Source: Pseudobutyrivibrio sp.
GTDB lineage: Bacteria > Bacillota > Clostridia > Lachnospirales > Lachnospiraceae
Assembly (NCBI RefSeq): GCF_015057185.1
Contig: NZ_SVEV01000010.1
Span: 1 to 64,000 of the forward strand
Direction: 5' to 3'
DNA length: 64,000 nucleotides
The translations under genes and the position numbers were made by a program. This document shows, piece after piece, positions 11,092 to 19,631 of the stretch (position 1 is the stretch's first letter; the number at the start of each line of letters is the position of its first letter). Under the pieces are notes generated by a model. That model ran no database searches. It worked only from the letters and a program-made list of their open reading frames with translations, and was not told the origin of the DNA.

Positions 11092-11622
11092 CTAATCCAT
11101 TCTTCGTACGTCCGTAAAATCAATCTCAACCGGAGTCTCACGGCCGAACATCTCAACGCTGATTGTAACTGTCTGTTTCTTAGTGTTGATAGACTTAACA
11201 ACTCCAACGGTATCTTTCCAGGTACCATCTACGACGCTAAGAGTATCACCAATTTCGAAATCAACCTCAACGTTGGCTTTCTCTGTGTTGTCACCTAGTA
11301 AGTAAGCTTTAACCTCTGCCTCTGACAATGGCACTGGTTTGCTTCCTGGTCCTACGAAGCCTGTAACACCTCTAGTGTTTCTGACAACATACCAAGTCTC
11401 ATCATTCATAATCATCTCAATAAGAACGTAACCAGGGTACATCTTTTTAGAAACTTGCTTTTTAACTCCGTCCTTAGTCTCGGTAACCTCAACCATAGGA
11501 ACTCGTACATCAAGAATCTGCTCCTCAAGATGTTGTGTCTCGATAGCCTTTTCAATGTTTGTCTTGACTTTGTTCTCATAGCCTGAGTAAGTATGAACTA
11601 CATACCACTTTGCCTCTGCCAT
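11092..11622 (-). CDS. nusG: Transcription termination/antitermination factor NusG
   Basis: NusG binds RNA polymerase and modulates pausing and termination. The start is the ATG at 11622 (MAEAKWYVVHTYSGYENKVK, 176 residues). The in-frame ATG at 11637 overlaps the GGAGG that serves as the ribosome binding site, so it is unlikely to be used. The NGN domain comes first (WYVVRNTRGVTGFVGPGSKPVPL) and the C-terminal KOW domain is IGDTLSVVDGTWKDTVGVV. It follows secE closely, as in most bacteria. Confidence 0.96.
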   Translation of the reverse strand: MAEAKWYVVHTYSGYENKVKTNIEKAIETQHLEEQILDVRVPMVEVTETKDGVKKQVSKKMYPGYVLIEMIMNDETWYVVRNTRGVTGFVGPGSKPVPLSEAEVKAYLLGDNTEKANVEVDFEIGDTLSVVDGTWKDTVGVVKSINTKKQTVTISVEMFGRETPVEIDFTDVRRMD

Positions 11623-11636
11623 ATGCGATGCCTCCA

Positions 11637-11834
11637 TTATAAATTTACTAGGATATTTACACCTTTGTTGATCACTGCATCTAATACGATGATGATCAAT
11701 GCTACAACTACTGACACAGCTACAACTGCTGTTGTCTGCTTTGACACGTCCTTAGGATCTGCCCAGACAATTTTATCGAACTCTGTCTTAAGACCCGAAA
11801 AACGTCCTGACTTTACCTTTTTCTCATCTGCCAT
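11637..11834 (-). CDS. secE: Preprotein translocase subunit SecE
   Basis: A 65-residue single-span SecE of the SecYEG channel. A charged amphipathic N-terminal part (residues 1-33) contains the SecE signature-like WADPKDVSKQT. It is followed by one membrane helix (about 35-56). The short single-TM form is standard for Firmicutes. It lies between rpmG and nusG, the conserved order, and its stop overlaps the unused upstream ATG of nusG. Confidence 0.95.
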   Translation of the reverse strand: MADEKKVKSGRFSGLKTEFDKIVWADPKDVSKQTTAVVAVSVVVALIIIVLDAVINKGVNILVNL

Positions 11835-11852
11835 AATCGCACCTCCGCTAGA

Positions 11853-12002
11853 CTACTTTGTCTCTTTGTGCATTGTGTGCTTCTTGCAGAATCTGCAATA
11901 CTTCTTTGTTTCCATTCTGTCAGGGTGTGTCTTCTTGTCTTTTGTCATGTTGTAATTACGCTGCTGGCATTCTGTACATGCCAATGTTATCTTTGTGCGC
12001 AC
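11853..12002 (-). CDS. rpmG: 50S ribosomal protein L33
   Basis: A 49-residue protein starting at GTG ([21 protein letters not shown]), with CGGAGG ten bases upstream. It has the two CxxC pairs (CTEC near residue 9, CRFC near residue 36) of the zinc-binding form of L33. The end TMHKETK is typical. It is easily missed because of its size and GTG start. It leads the secE-nusG-rplKA operon, the canonical Firmicutes position, under the promoter at 12123-12151. Confidence 0.96.
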   Translation of the reverse strand: MRTKITLACTECQQRNYNMTKDKKTHPDRMETKKYCRFCKKHTMHKETK

Positions 12003-12122
12003 AACTTCCACCTCCGTAAATTTTCTACTGTAGGTCTACCTATACTCACTCATCATAGCGAACAATTTGATGAGGCGAAAAAAGAGCATAAAAAAAAGAC
12101 CTGCTTTCTTAGTCGCTAGCTA

Positions 12123-12151
12123 AATTTATCATAGCTAGTCAAGTCTGTCAA
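12123..12151 (-). promoter_or_regulatory. Promoter of rpmG-secE-nusG-rplKA
   Basis: TTGACA (12151-12146), 17-bp spacer, TAAATT (12128-12123) on the minus strand, 121 bp upstream of rpmG. The -10 region lies inside an inverted repeat (CTAGCTA...TAGCTAG), which may be incidental or an operator. Confidence 0.8.
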
Positions 12152-12195
12152 GTCTTTTTCCTTAATACAATTAATCAGCACTTTAGGATTAAAAA

Positions 12196-12323
12196 GGCTC
12201 AGTCTTTAGTTGTTGCTTAACACGGGAAAGCGCAGCCATGACTAATTGGCTCAGCCTCTAGGTATTCTCGCTACAACGGGAAAGCGCAGCCATTGTATAT
12301 CGCCTACGGCGATGGGCTGCGCT
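12196..12323. repeat. Degenerate tandem repeat (two units) plus nested hairpin
   Basis: Two units of about 52-54 bp both begin GGCTCAG and contain ACGGGAAAGCGCAGCCAT (12222-12239 and 12276-12293). The second unit's GCGCAGCC pairs with GGCTGCGC at 12315-12322, enclosing a perfect ATCGCC/GGCGAT hairpin (12299-12313). The block sits between the transporter operon's last gene and the rpmG promoter. No coding sequence is plausible. Its GC content is higher than its surroundings. Confidence 0.8.
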
Positions 12324-12325
12324 GT

Positions 12326-12368
12326 GGCTAATAGGTTCCTCCCACTTCGTGGGTCCTTCCTATTAGCC
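12326..12368. repeat. Palindromic element overlapping a permease stop codon (copy 1 of 2)
   Basis: Perfect outer arms GGCTAATAGG / CCTATTAGCC and a perfect inner stem CCCAC/GTGGG flank a purine-rich internal loop (on the minus strand ARGGA on one side, AGGAA on the other). The TAA of the permease gene (12363-12365) lies inside the right arm. A second copy with different outer arms but the same core is at 62738-62785. It could act as a transcription end or RNA stability element; there is no T-run. Confidence 0.9.
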
Positions 12369-13238
12369 CTTAACTCCACCTAATGTTACACCACCTACAA
12401 TATATCTTGAAAGAAGGAGATATACAATAATAACAGGGAAAATTGAAAATGCAATCATCATGTAAACTTGTCCCATATCAAATTTAAGGAAGTCTGCACT
12501 ACGTAATTGCTGCATTAATATAGGTAATGTTTTCTTTTCTTGTGAGTGTAGAACAAGGGCTGGTACGAAGTAGTTATTCCAGCTGGCAACAAAGCTAAAG
12601 ATTGCCTGTACTGCAATTGCTGGCTTCATAAGAGGCACAACAATTTGATTGAATGTTCTAAATTCACCTGAGCCATCAATTCGTGCTGCTTCTATTAATG
12701 ATAATGGAAGGGTTGAATCCATGTATTGCTTCATATAGAAGAAAACAGCTGGAGAAGCTATAGATGGTACTATAAGCGGTATAGCACTATCATTGATGCC
12801 CATGTCATTGATTAATCCAATGAAACCAAGAACAGTAACCTGTGTTGGAATCATCATAATCATTAAAATAAATGTATAAATGAAATTTTTAAATCTAAAA
12901 TCATATGCGTGAATAGCATAAGCTGTCATTGTATTGAAATAAGTAGCCAAGGCAGCTGATAAAGTAGCAATTATCAATGAGTTCACCATACCTGATACAA
13001 CAGGCATTGTGCCCTCTAAAAGATTTTTCCAGTTTTCCATGAGATGACTGCTAGGAAAAGGAGTAAATCCGGCACTCATTTCTGAATGAGATCTAGTAGC
13101 ATTGACAAACAGTATATAGAACCAGAACAAGCATATAATAGTTATTAAGATCAATACTATGTATGCAATTACTCGTCTTGCAAAGATAGATGCACCCTCA
13201 TTTGTCTTTCCAGCTACATCACTTGTATTTGTCGTCAT
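12363..13238 (-). CDS. Sugar ABC transporter permease, MalG type
   Basis: An inner-membrane subunit of a CUT1-family carbohydrate importer. It has six predicted membrane helices and the ATPase-coupling EAA loop (EAARIDGSGEFRTFNQIVVPLMKP). I take the ATG at 13238 (MTTNTSDVAGKTNEG, 291 residues) because AGAGAGGAT precedes it; an in-frame TTG at 13274 lacks a site. It is the third gene of the operon binding protein-permease-permease. No ATPase gene is in the operon, so a shared MsmK-type ATPase elsewhere is expected. Given the neighbouring cellobiose phosphorylase, cello-oligosaccharides are the likely substrate (inference). Confidence 0.93.
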   Translation of the reverse strand: MTTNTSDVAGKTNEGASIFARRVIAYIVLILITIICLFWFYILFVNATRSHSEMSAGFTPFPSSHLMENWKNLLEGTMPVVSGMVNSLIIATLSAALATYFNTMTAYAIHAYDFRFKNFIYTFILMIMMIPTQVTVLGFIGLINDMGINDSAIPLIVPSIASPAVFFYMKQYMDSTLPLSLIEAARIDGSGEFRTFNQIVVPLMKPAIAVQAIFSFVASWNNYFVPALVLHSQEKKTLPILMQQLRSADFLKFDMGQVYMMIAFSIFPVIIVYLLLSRYIVGGVTLGGVKG

Positions 13239-13277
13239 ATTATTATCCTCTCTAAAAACATTTTCATCAGACAAAGA

Positions 13278-14198
13278 TTATCTTCCGTCCTTATCCTCTT
13301 TTCCAGTCATCTTAAATACGATTAAACTGAGGATACCTGTCAAGATAAACATAAATACAGATAATGCACCAGCAAATCCATAGTTTCTACTTCCAACAGA
13401 CAGGTTTCTGTTTAGATACATAATAAGAGTCATTGATGTACGCATTGGATCACCGGTTCTGTTAGTTAAAATCTGAGGTACATCAAACATCTGTAATCCG
13501 CCGATTAATGAAGTAATCATTACATAGATAAGAATAGGCTTAAGTAATGGTAATGTTATCTTATAGAAAATCTGAGTAGCAGTTGCACCATCTACTTGAG
13601 CCGCTTCAAATAAAGCAGGATCAATTCCCATCATGCCCGCCATCAGAAGAATAGTCGTATTTCCAAACCACATAAGGCAGTTCATTGTAGCAACCAGTCC
13701 ACGCACTGACCATGCATGGCTCATAAACTGATATGGTGCACTAAGTATCCCAAGTTTTAATAAAATATCATTTATTGGGCCCATATCTGAGAACAATGTA
13801 AAGAATAACATCGCAAAAGCTGATGCCATGATTAAGTTTGGTAAGTAAATAACTGTCTTAAAAAATCTTTGAAATTTAAGTCTAAGAGAAGGATCTGTAA
13901 ACCATGCTCCTAAAAGCAATGATAATAATATCTGTGGCACAAATCCCATGAACCACATAATCATTGTATTAGTGAAATACTTTGGTAAATCGCCATTTGA
14001 AATAATTGTGGAATAGTTTTCCAAGCCTATGAAAGTAGGACCGATTTCAGTAAGTCCATCCTCCATATGTAAGAAAAATGAATTGTAAAATGTCGTTACT
14101 AAAGGAATTAATTGGAATACTAAAAAGACCACTATGAAGGGTAGCAAGAATATGTATCCCCATTTATTGTAACGTACAACTTTGCTCTTCTTATTCAT
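13278..14198 (-). CDS. Sugar ABC transporter permease, MalF type
   Basis: The partner permease of the CUT1 importer, 306 residues from the ATG at 14198 (MNKKSKVVRYNKW), which has AAAGGGAG upstream; the longer TTG-started reading overlaps that site. It has six membrane helices. The EAA-like coupling loop is FEAAQVDGATATQIFYKITLPLLKP. It lies between the binding protein gene and the second permease, 39 bp from the latter. A GC-rich stem-loop (14232-14257) separates it from the binding protein gene. Confidence 0.93.
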   Translation of the reverse strand: MNKKSKVVRYNKWGYIFLLPFIVVFLVFQLIPLVTTFYNSFFLHMEDGLTEIGPTFIGLENYSTIISNGDLPKYFTNTMIMWFMGFVPQILLSLLLGAWFTDPSLRLKFQRFFKTVIYLPNLIMASAFAMLFFTLFSDMGPINDILLKLGILSAPYQFMSHAWSVRGLVATMNCLMWFGNTTILLMAGMMGIDPALFEAAQVDGATATQIFYKITLPLLKPILIYVMITSLIGGLQMFDVPQILTNRTGDPMRTSMTLIMYLNRNLSVGSRNYGFAGALSVFMFILTGILSLIVFKMTGKEDKDGR

Positions 14199-14231
14199 AA
14201 AGGTACTCCCTTTTGTCGCTTTCAATATACA

Positions 14232-14257
14232 GGGCGCATAGGATAACCCATACGCCC
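14232..14257 (-). ncRNA. Intercistronic stem-loop after the binding protein gene
   Basis: GGGCG...CGCCC with AT extensions, loop about 10 nt and no clean T-run. Such hairpins between a binding protein gene and permease genes commonly stabilise the upstream message and give more binding protein than permease. That role is inferred from position. Confidence 0.6.
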
Positions 14258-14285
14258 CTATAATAGTTTCTAAAATTCGTTAATA

Positions 14286-15689
14286 TTACTCTGCTGTAAG
14301 TGTAGGATACTTCTCAACGATTGCTGTCTTGAATAACTCAAGTGCTTCATCCTTTGTTGCATTGCCTTCGAAGTAGTTCTTCATAGCGTTCTGGAACTCT
14401 TCGTTACATCCCTGATCATATGGTGAAAGGTTTGAAAGATCGATACCTTCTGCACCTGCTGCAAGCTGTGCATATGGGTTCTGTCCACCAAGGATATCCA
14501 TGTTACCTTCATCTGATGATGCAAGCTCATCAAGAACTGTCTTGCTGTTTACGCAATCAAGGTCATCCTGTGCGATTTCCTTAAGTACTGTCTGATCTGT
14601 TGTCATTGTAAGGATGATATCCTTTACAAGGTTAGGGTTATCTGTGCCTGTTGCTGCGCAAATCCATGTTCCACCCCAGTAGTAAGACTGTGGTCCTTCG
14701 CAGAATCCCCATCTACCACTGTTAGCAACTGTACCTTCTTTGTCTGCGTCTAAGCAGAAGTTAAAGAACCAAGCTGGTCCAAAGTAGCAGAACTGCTTTC
14801 CTTCTGGATATTTACCCTTTGCCCAGTCATCGCCCCAAAGAGCATATGTTGTCTCAGCATTAGCATCAACAAGCTCCATAGAATCATCTACCCAATTCAT
14901 AAGGTTGTCATCAACAACTACCTTGTTGTCCTGTACCCACTTACCAGATACATTGTTTGAATATGTACGATATGTATCCATTACTGAACACATTGTATAA
15001 CCAGCGTCTGCCATCTTTCCAGCTGTCTCATTGTACTTATCCCAATCAGCTACTGCTGCCTGAACCTCTTCTGGATCCTCTGTTCCGAGAACTTCAAGCG
15101 CAATATCTCTGTTGTAGATAAGACCAGCTGAAGCTGCCTGCCATGAAGAGCCTTTAATTTTACCAGCGCTATCTTTTACGATTGTCTGTGTATATTCATA
15201 CTGATCACCAAGGTCTTCAGATGTGATACCAAGATCACTAAGAGCCATTGTGTAGTCTGTATCGCAATACTTTGAAGCGTAATCTGCTTCGATAAGGAAG
15301 ATATCAACCTTGTCATCATCGGCTGCGTCTGCCTGTGACTTCAAAGCTGTATCAAGGTTATCCTGGTATGAATTGCCCTGATTTTCTGTAATCTGCCATA
15401 CAACGTCAACATCACCAATCTTACCATGAGTAGCATCAACTTCCTCATATCCTGGATAGTGATCTGTTACACGGCTCTTGAACTCTTCATTCCATACATA
15501 GATGTTGAGAACCTTTCCTGTGTCCTCTGCAAGTTCAACTGATTCTGCTTCTGCGTCAATTTCTTCTGTTGACTTTGGAGCAGCATCTTCGCTAGAGCTT
15601 GTGCCTTCCATAGATGTAGTGCCGCATCCTGCTACCATTGATGCAGTCATTGTTGCTATTGCTAGCAAGCTTACTAATCTTCTTTTCAT
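14286..15689 (-). CDS. Sugar ABC transporter substrate-binding lipoprotein
   Basis: A 467-residue extracellular binding protein. It has a lipoprotein signal peptide with lipobox SMVAGC (Cys22), then a Ser/Glu-rich linker, then a family-1 solute-binding fold (LNIYVWNEEFKSRV at the start of the mature domain). Aromatic-rich stretches such as YFGPAWFF and QSYYWGGTWI could stack on sugar rings. It is the first gene of the transporter operon, downstream of a LacI regulator. Cello-oligosaccharide binding is inferred from the divergent cellobiose phosphorylase. Confidence 0.92.
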   Translation of the reverse strand: MKRRLVSLLAIATMTASMVAGCGTTSMEGTSSSEDAAPKSTEEIDAEAESVELAEDTGKVLNIYVWNEEFKSRVTDHYPGYEEVDATHGKIGDVDVVWQITENQGNSYQDNLDTALKSQADAADDDKVDIFLIEADYASKYCDTDYTMALSDLGITSEDLGDQYEYTQTIVKDSAGKIKGSSWQAASAGLIYNRDIALEVLGTEDPEEVQAAVADWDKYNETAGKMADAGYTMCSVMDTYRTYSNNVSGKWVQDNKVVVDDNLMNWVDDSMELVDANAETTYALWGDDWAKGKYPEGKQFCYFGPAWFFNFCLDADKEGTVANSGRWGFCEGPQSYYWGGTWICAATGTDNPNLVKDIILTMTTDQTVLKEIAQDDLDCVNSKTVLDELASSDEGNMDILGGQNPYAQLAAGAEGIDLSNLSPYDQGCNEEFQNAMKNYFEGNATKDEALELFKTAIVEKYPTLTAE

Positions 15690-15711
15690 TCTTTTGTTCC
15701 TCCCAATTTTT

Positions 15712-15726
15712 ACGTGTTATACACGT
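15712..15726. promoter_or_regulatory. Small palindrome upstream of the transporter operon
   Basis: ACGTGTTATACACGT is a perfect 6+6 palindrome 23 bp before the binding protein ATG, within the expected promoter/leader zone. It could be an operator or a leader hairpin. It does not match the putative LacI sites at 16823 and 17065 closely. Confidence 0.4.
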
Positions 15727-15776
15727 TTTTGTTAATTGTATCTGCATTTATATAAGTTGATTTCTCAACCAAATGC

Positions 15777-16790
15777 CTAATCCAGTTTTTTCAATGTGTC
15801 TCCCTCAAGGAGATTTCCTTTTATAACCACTTGCTTAATAAGTGTTGTGTTTGGCCTTTCGATTAAATCTATAAGATTTCGTGCAGCCTGTGTTCCCATT
15901 TCATCAGTGTTCTGTCTATAAGTAGTAAGACGTGGTCTTATGTGTCTTGCCACTCTAATTCCATCGTATCCTATAATAGATATATCCTCTGGAACTTTAA
16001 GTCCCTTCTCATTTATTGCTCTTATTCCACCATAAGATGCATAATCATCCGGGTATAAAATGCAGGTTGGAATATCTTCTCTTTCCAGCAATTTTAATGT
16101 TGTTTCATACGCACCATGCATATCTCGGTAAGGAGATTCTTCAACGTAGCCCTCTGGAATATCTATTCCATACTCTTCCATTTTCTGGTTGAAGGTTATA
16201 AGTCTTGATTTTGTAACCGAAGAATCCGCTCCATGAATGTATGCTATCTTTCTGTGTCCATTCTTTATTGCGAAATCCACTAGAGCTGTCATACCATCCA
16301 CATCATCTGAAAGAATTGCTGTTGTGTCATTATATATATGGTTGATTGTAACTACTGGTATATCGCTGTTAACAAGTTCGATAACCTCAGGATCGTCGAA
16401 ATGAACATTTGCAATTATCACTCCGTCAAATCTTCTATATCTTGCATGGTTCAAATATGAAGATCTTCCTGGTCGTGTTCTATCATTAGAAATGAAGGTT
16501 ATGTCATATCCTTCTTTTTCAACTGCCTTTTTAAAGCTTTCTAGAACACCTGCAAAGAAATCATGTTGCAATCCGCTGTTCGCATCATCCATAAATAAAA
16601 CTCCAATATTATGTGTTCTATTTGTTTTCATGGATTTTGCTGCGGCATTTGGGACATATCCCATTTCATTAGCTTTTTTTCTAATTCTATTTTTTGTTTC
16701 TACGCCTATGTCGCTGTGATCATTTAATGCCTTACTAACAGTGGCAATGCTCACCCCGCACTCAGCTGCAATATCCTTTAATGAAACCAT
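15777..16790 (-). CDS. LacI-family transcriptional regulator (cello-oligosaccharide locus)
   Basis: A 337-residue LacI/GalR regulator. The N-terminal helix-turn-helix is VSLKDIAAECGVSIATVSKAL (residues 2-22), with the hinge helix near PNAAAKSMKTNRT. The rest is the periplasmic-binding-like effector domain ending RNLIDLIERPNTT. CAGGGGGA precedes the ATG. It lies upstream of the transporter genes and divergent from the GH94 gene. The 324-bp gap contains candidate operators, so it probably represses both directions until a cello-oligosaccharide is bound (inference). Confidence 0.95.
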   Translation of the reverse strand: MVSLKDIAAECGVSIATVSKALNDHSDIGVETKNRIRKKANEMGYVPNAAAKSMKTNRTHNIGVLFMDDANSGLQHDFFAGVLESFKKAVEKEGYDITFISNDRTRPGRSSYLNHARYRRFDGVIIANVHFDDPEVIELVNSDIPVVTINHIYNDTTAILSDDVDGMTALVDFAIKNGHRKIAYIHGADSSVTKSRLITFNQKMEEYGIDIPEGYVEESPYRDMHGAYETTLKLLEREDIPTCILYPDDYASYGGIRAINEKGLKVPEDISIIGYDGIRVARHIRPRLTTYRQNTDEMGTQAARNLIDLIERPNTTLIKQVVIKGNLLEGDTLKKLD

Positions 16791-17114
16791 CAGTTCCCCC
16801 TGAATAATTACGTCTCAACACGCTTAATCGTTTTCGTTAACTTAAATATAGCTCTATTTTTCAAAAATCACAATAGATTTTCGAAAATTTGTGTTTTCGC
16901 CACAGTTTCTTCACCGTTTTTAGTGCATAATTTACAAATATCATATTAGTAGATTGCGTTTTATTGGTTTTATGTTATTCTAATTGCGGGATTAGTTTGT
17001 AATTTAACTTAAACGTTTACTATTAATTTCTTAGCTTTTTCCTTTAAGAATTCAATTATTCCCACTTAATCGTTTTCTTGTTACTATATAAAAACACCTT
17101 TTAGGGAGGAACTT
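16791..17114. promoter_or_regulatory. Divergent control region of lacI and cellobiose phosphorylase
   Basis: AT-rich and gene-free. It contains a repeated 13-mer, CTTAATCGTTTTC, at 16823-16835 (33 bp from the lacI start) and 17065-17077 (38 bp from the phosphorylase start). It also contains the perfect palindrome TAAACGTTTA at 17010-17019. GAAAACGATTAAG and AAACGTTT are typical LacI-family half-site sequences. An ACTATATAAAA stretch near 17083-17093 could hold the -10 of the phosphorylase promoter. Confidence 0.65.
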
Positions 17115-19550
17115 ATGAGATACGGTTTTTTTGATGATAATAATAAAGAATATGTTATCACCACTCCAAAAACTCCATTGCCTTGGATCAATTATCTAGG
17201 CTGCAATGATTTTTTCACTTTAATATCTAACACCTGTGGCGGCTATACATTCTATAAAGATGCAAAGCTTCTTCGAATGACCAGATATCGCTACAACGAT
17301 ACTACTCCTGATACAAATGGTAAGTATTTCTACATTAAAGATGGTGATTGCATTTGGAACCCTGGCTGGCAGCCAACTAAAACCGAATTAGATTCTTATG
17401 AATGCCGTCATGGTATTGGCTATTCCAAATTTACAGGTGCAAAGAACGATATTGAAGCTTCACTGATTACCTTCGTTCCAATTGATAATCCAGTAGAGCT
17501 TACAAAAGTAACTCTTACAAATAAGGGAACAAGCAAAAAGGATATTCAATTATTCTCTTATGTAGAGTGGTGTTTGTGGAATGCTGATGATGATATGAAA
17601 AACTATCAGCGTAACCTCTCAATAGGTGAAGTTGAAGTTGTAGATTCTACTATTTACCATAAGACAGAATATAGAGAGCGTAGAAATCACTATGCTGTTT
17701 ATTCTGTAAATACAAAAATTGATGGTTTCGAAACAAGTCGTGATGAATTCCGCGGTGCATACAATGGTCCAGATAAGCCAGCTGCTGTTATTGAAGGAAA
17801 GCTTCATAACACAATTGCTTCTGGATGGTATCCAATCGCTTCACATCAGATTAATGTTTCTTTAGAGCCTGGTGATAGCAAAACATTTGTATTTGCCCTT
17901 GGTTATATTGAAAATGCTGAGGATGACAAATGGGAAAAACCAGGTGTTATAAACAAGAAAAAGGCTCATGAGCTTCTTTCAAAATATCAAACAACAGAAG
18001 ATTTTGACAAAGCCTTTAACGAGCTTTGCAATTACTGGAATGGACTTCTTAGTCGTTTCCATATTGAATCTTCTGATGAGCACGTTAACCGTATGGTTAA
18101 TATTTGGAACCAGTATCAGTGTATGGTTACATTTAACATGTCTCGTTCAGCTTCTTACTACGAGACAGGCATTGGTCGTGGTATGGGATTCAGAGATTCT
18201 TGTCAAGATTTACTTGGCTTCGTTCATCTCATTCCAGATAGAGCTCGCGAGAGAATAATTGATATTGCTTCTACACAGTTCCAAGACGGTTCTGCTTATC
18301 ATCAATATCAGCCTCTTACAAAGAAGGGAAATTCTGATATAGGTTCAGGCTTTAATGATGATCCACTTTGGCTAATCGCTGGAACTAGTGCTTATATTCG
18401 TGAAACTGGTGATACTTCAATTCTTAAAGAAATGGTTCCATATGACAATGATATGTCAGTTGCAACTACTCTTATGGAGCACTTGAAGAGATCATTTGAT
18501 TATATTGTAAATCACAAGGGTCCACATGACCTTCCACTTATCGGACGTGCCGATTGGAATGATTGTTTGAACCTTAACTGCTTCTCAGAGCATCCAGGCG
18601 AAAGCTTCCAGTGCTTCGGCCCTAGCGAAGGTCCTGTTGCTGAGTCTGTATTTATTGCTGGTATGTTTGTCAAATACGGTCGCGAGTATGCAGCTCTTTG
18701 CAAGCTTATGGGCGACACTGCTGAGGAAACAAGAGTTCTTGGTGAGGTAGACAAGATGATTACCGCCATCGAAAAGGATGGTTGGGATGGAGAATGGTTT
18801 GTCCGCGCATATGACGCTTACAGCCACAAGGTTGGTTCTAAGGAATGCGAGGAAGGACAAATTTACATCGAACCACAGGGTATGTGCGTAATGGCCGGTG
18901 TTGGCATTGACAATGGAAACGCTAAAAAAGCCCTCGATTCTGTAAAGGCTAAGCTTGATACAAAGTATGGTGTAATGATTCTCCAGCCAGCTTATACAAG
19001 ATACCACTTAGAGCTTGGTGAAATTACTTCATATCCACCAGGATACAAAGAGAATGCTGGAATTTTCTGCCACAACAATCCATGGATTTCTATTGCAGAA
19101 ACATGCATCGGTAGAGGTGACAGAGCCTTTGAAGTTTACAAGAAGACTTGTCCTTCTTACATTGAAGATATTTCTGAAATACATAGAACAGAACCTTACG
19201 TTTACTCACAGATGGTTGCTGGCGCAGATGCCAAATTCCATGGTGAGGCTAAAAACAGCTGGTTAACAGGAACTGCTGCATGGACATTTACCAATATTTC
19301 CCAATATATACTTGGTATTTATCCTACACTTGAAGGCCTTTCTGTAAACCCTTGTACACCTACAGACTTCGGCGATTTCAATATCACACGTGTATATCGT
19401 GGAGTTACTTACCATATTGAAATCAAGAACCCTAATAAGGTTCAAAAGGGCGTAGCTAGCTTAACTGTTGATGGCGTTGAAATTCAAGGAAATGTTATAC
19501 CGTTTGACAGAAGCAAAAAGGAAGTAAACGTAGTTGCTACAATGAATTAG
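17115..19550 (+). CDS. Cellobiose phosphorylase (GH94)
   Basis: This 811-residue cytoplasmic enzyme splits cellobiose with phosphate into glucose 1-phosphate and glucose, saving one ATP. The length and the start ([29 protein letters not shown]) match cellobiose phosphorylases closely. The catalytic acid lies in [10 protein letters not shown] (Asp near residue 480), and the phosphate/sugar region [14 protein letters not shown] is present. The order is an N-terminal beta-sandwich, a linker, an (alpha/alpha)6 barrel and a small C-terminal domain. GGGAGGAA precedes the ATG, and a terminator follows (19588-19625). Cellodextrin phosphorylase is less likely because those are longer. Confidence 0.93.
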   Translation: MRYGFFDDNNKEYVITTPKTPLPWINYLGCNDFFTLISNTCGGYTFYKDAKLLRMTRYRYNDTTPDTNGKYFYIKDGDCIWNPGWQPTKTELDSYECRHGIGYSKFTGAKNDIEASLITFVPIDNPVELTKVTLTNKGTSKKDIQLFSYVEWCLWNADDDMKNYQRNLSIGEVEVVDSTIYHKTEYRERRNHYAVYSVNTKIDGFETSRDEFRGAYNGPDKPAAVIEGKLHNTIASGWYPIASHQINVSLEPGDSKTFVFALGYIENAEDDKWEKPGVINKKKAHELLSKYQTTEDFDKAFNELCNYWNGLLSRFHIESSDEHVNRMVNIWNQYQCMVTFNMSRSASYYETGIGRGMGFRDSCQDLLGFVHLIPDRARERIIDIASTQFQDGSAYHQYQPLTKKGNSDIGSGFNDDPLWLIAGTSAYIRETGDTSILKEMVPYDNDMSVATTLMEHLKRSFDYIVNHKGPHDLPLIGRADWNDCLNLNCFSEHPGESFQCFGPSEGPVAESVFIAGMFVKYGREYAALCKLMGDTAEETRVLGEVDKMITAIEKDGWDGEWFVRAYDAYSHKVGSKECEEGQIYIEPQGMCVMAGVGIDNGNAKKALDSVKAKLDTKYGVMILQPAYTRYHLELGEITSYPPGYKENAGIFCHNNPWISIAETCIGRGDRAFEVYKKTCPSYIEDISEIHRTEPYVYSQMVAGADAKFHGEAKNSWLTGTAAWTFTNISQYILGIYPTLEGLSVNPCTPTDFGDFNITRVYRGVTYHIEIKNPNKVQKGVASLTVDGVEIQGNVIPFDRSKKEVNVVATMN

Positions 19551-19587
19551 TTTTTTCTTTATTTCTTCAAATATAAATTCTCCTTTT

Positions 19588-19625
19588 AGCAAAGGACTAG
19601 GTAATTGACTGCCTAGTCCTTTTGC
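19588..19625 (+). terminator. Terminator after cellobiose phosphorylase
   Basis: AGCAAAGGACTAGG pairs with CCTAGTCCTTTTGCT over 11 or more bp with a 10-nt loop and an embedded T-run. The next gene starts only about 10-20 bases later. Confidence 0.88.
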
Positions 19626-19631
19626 TGTTTA

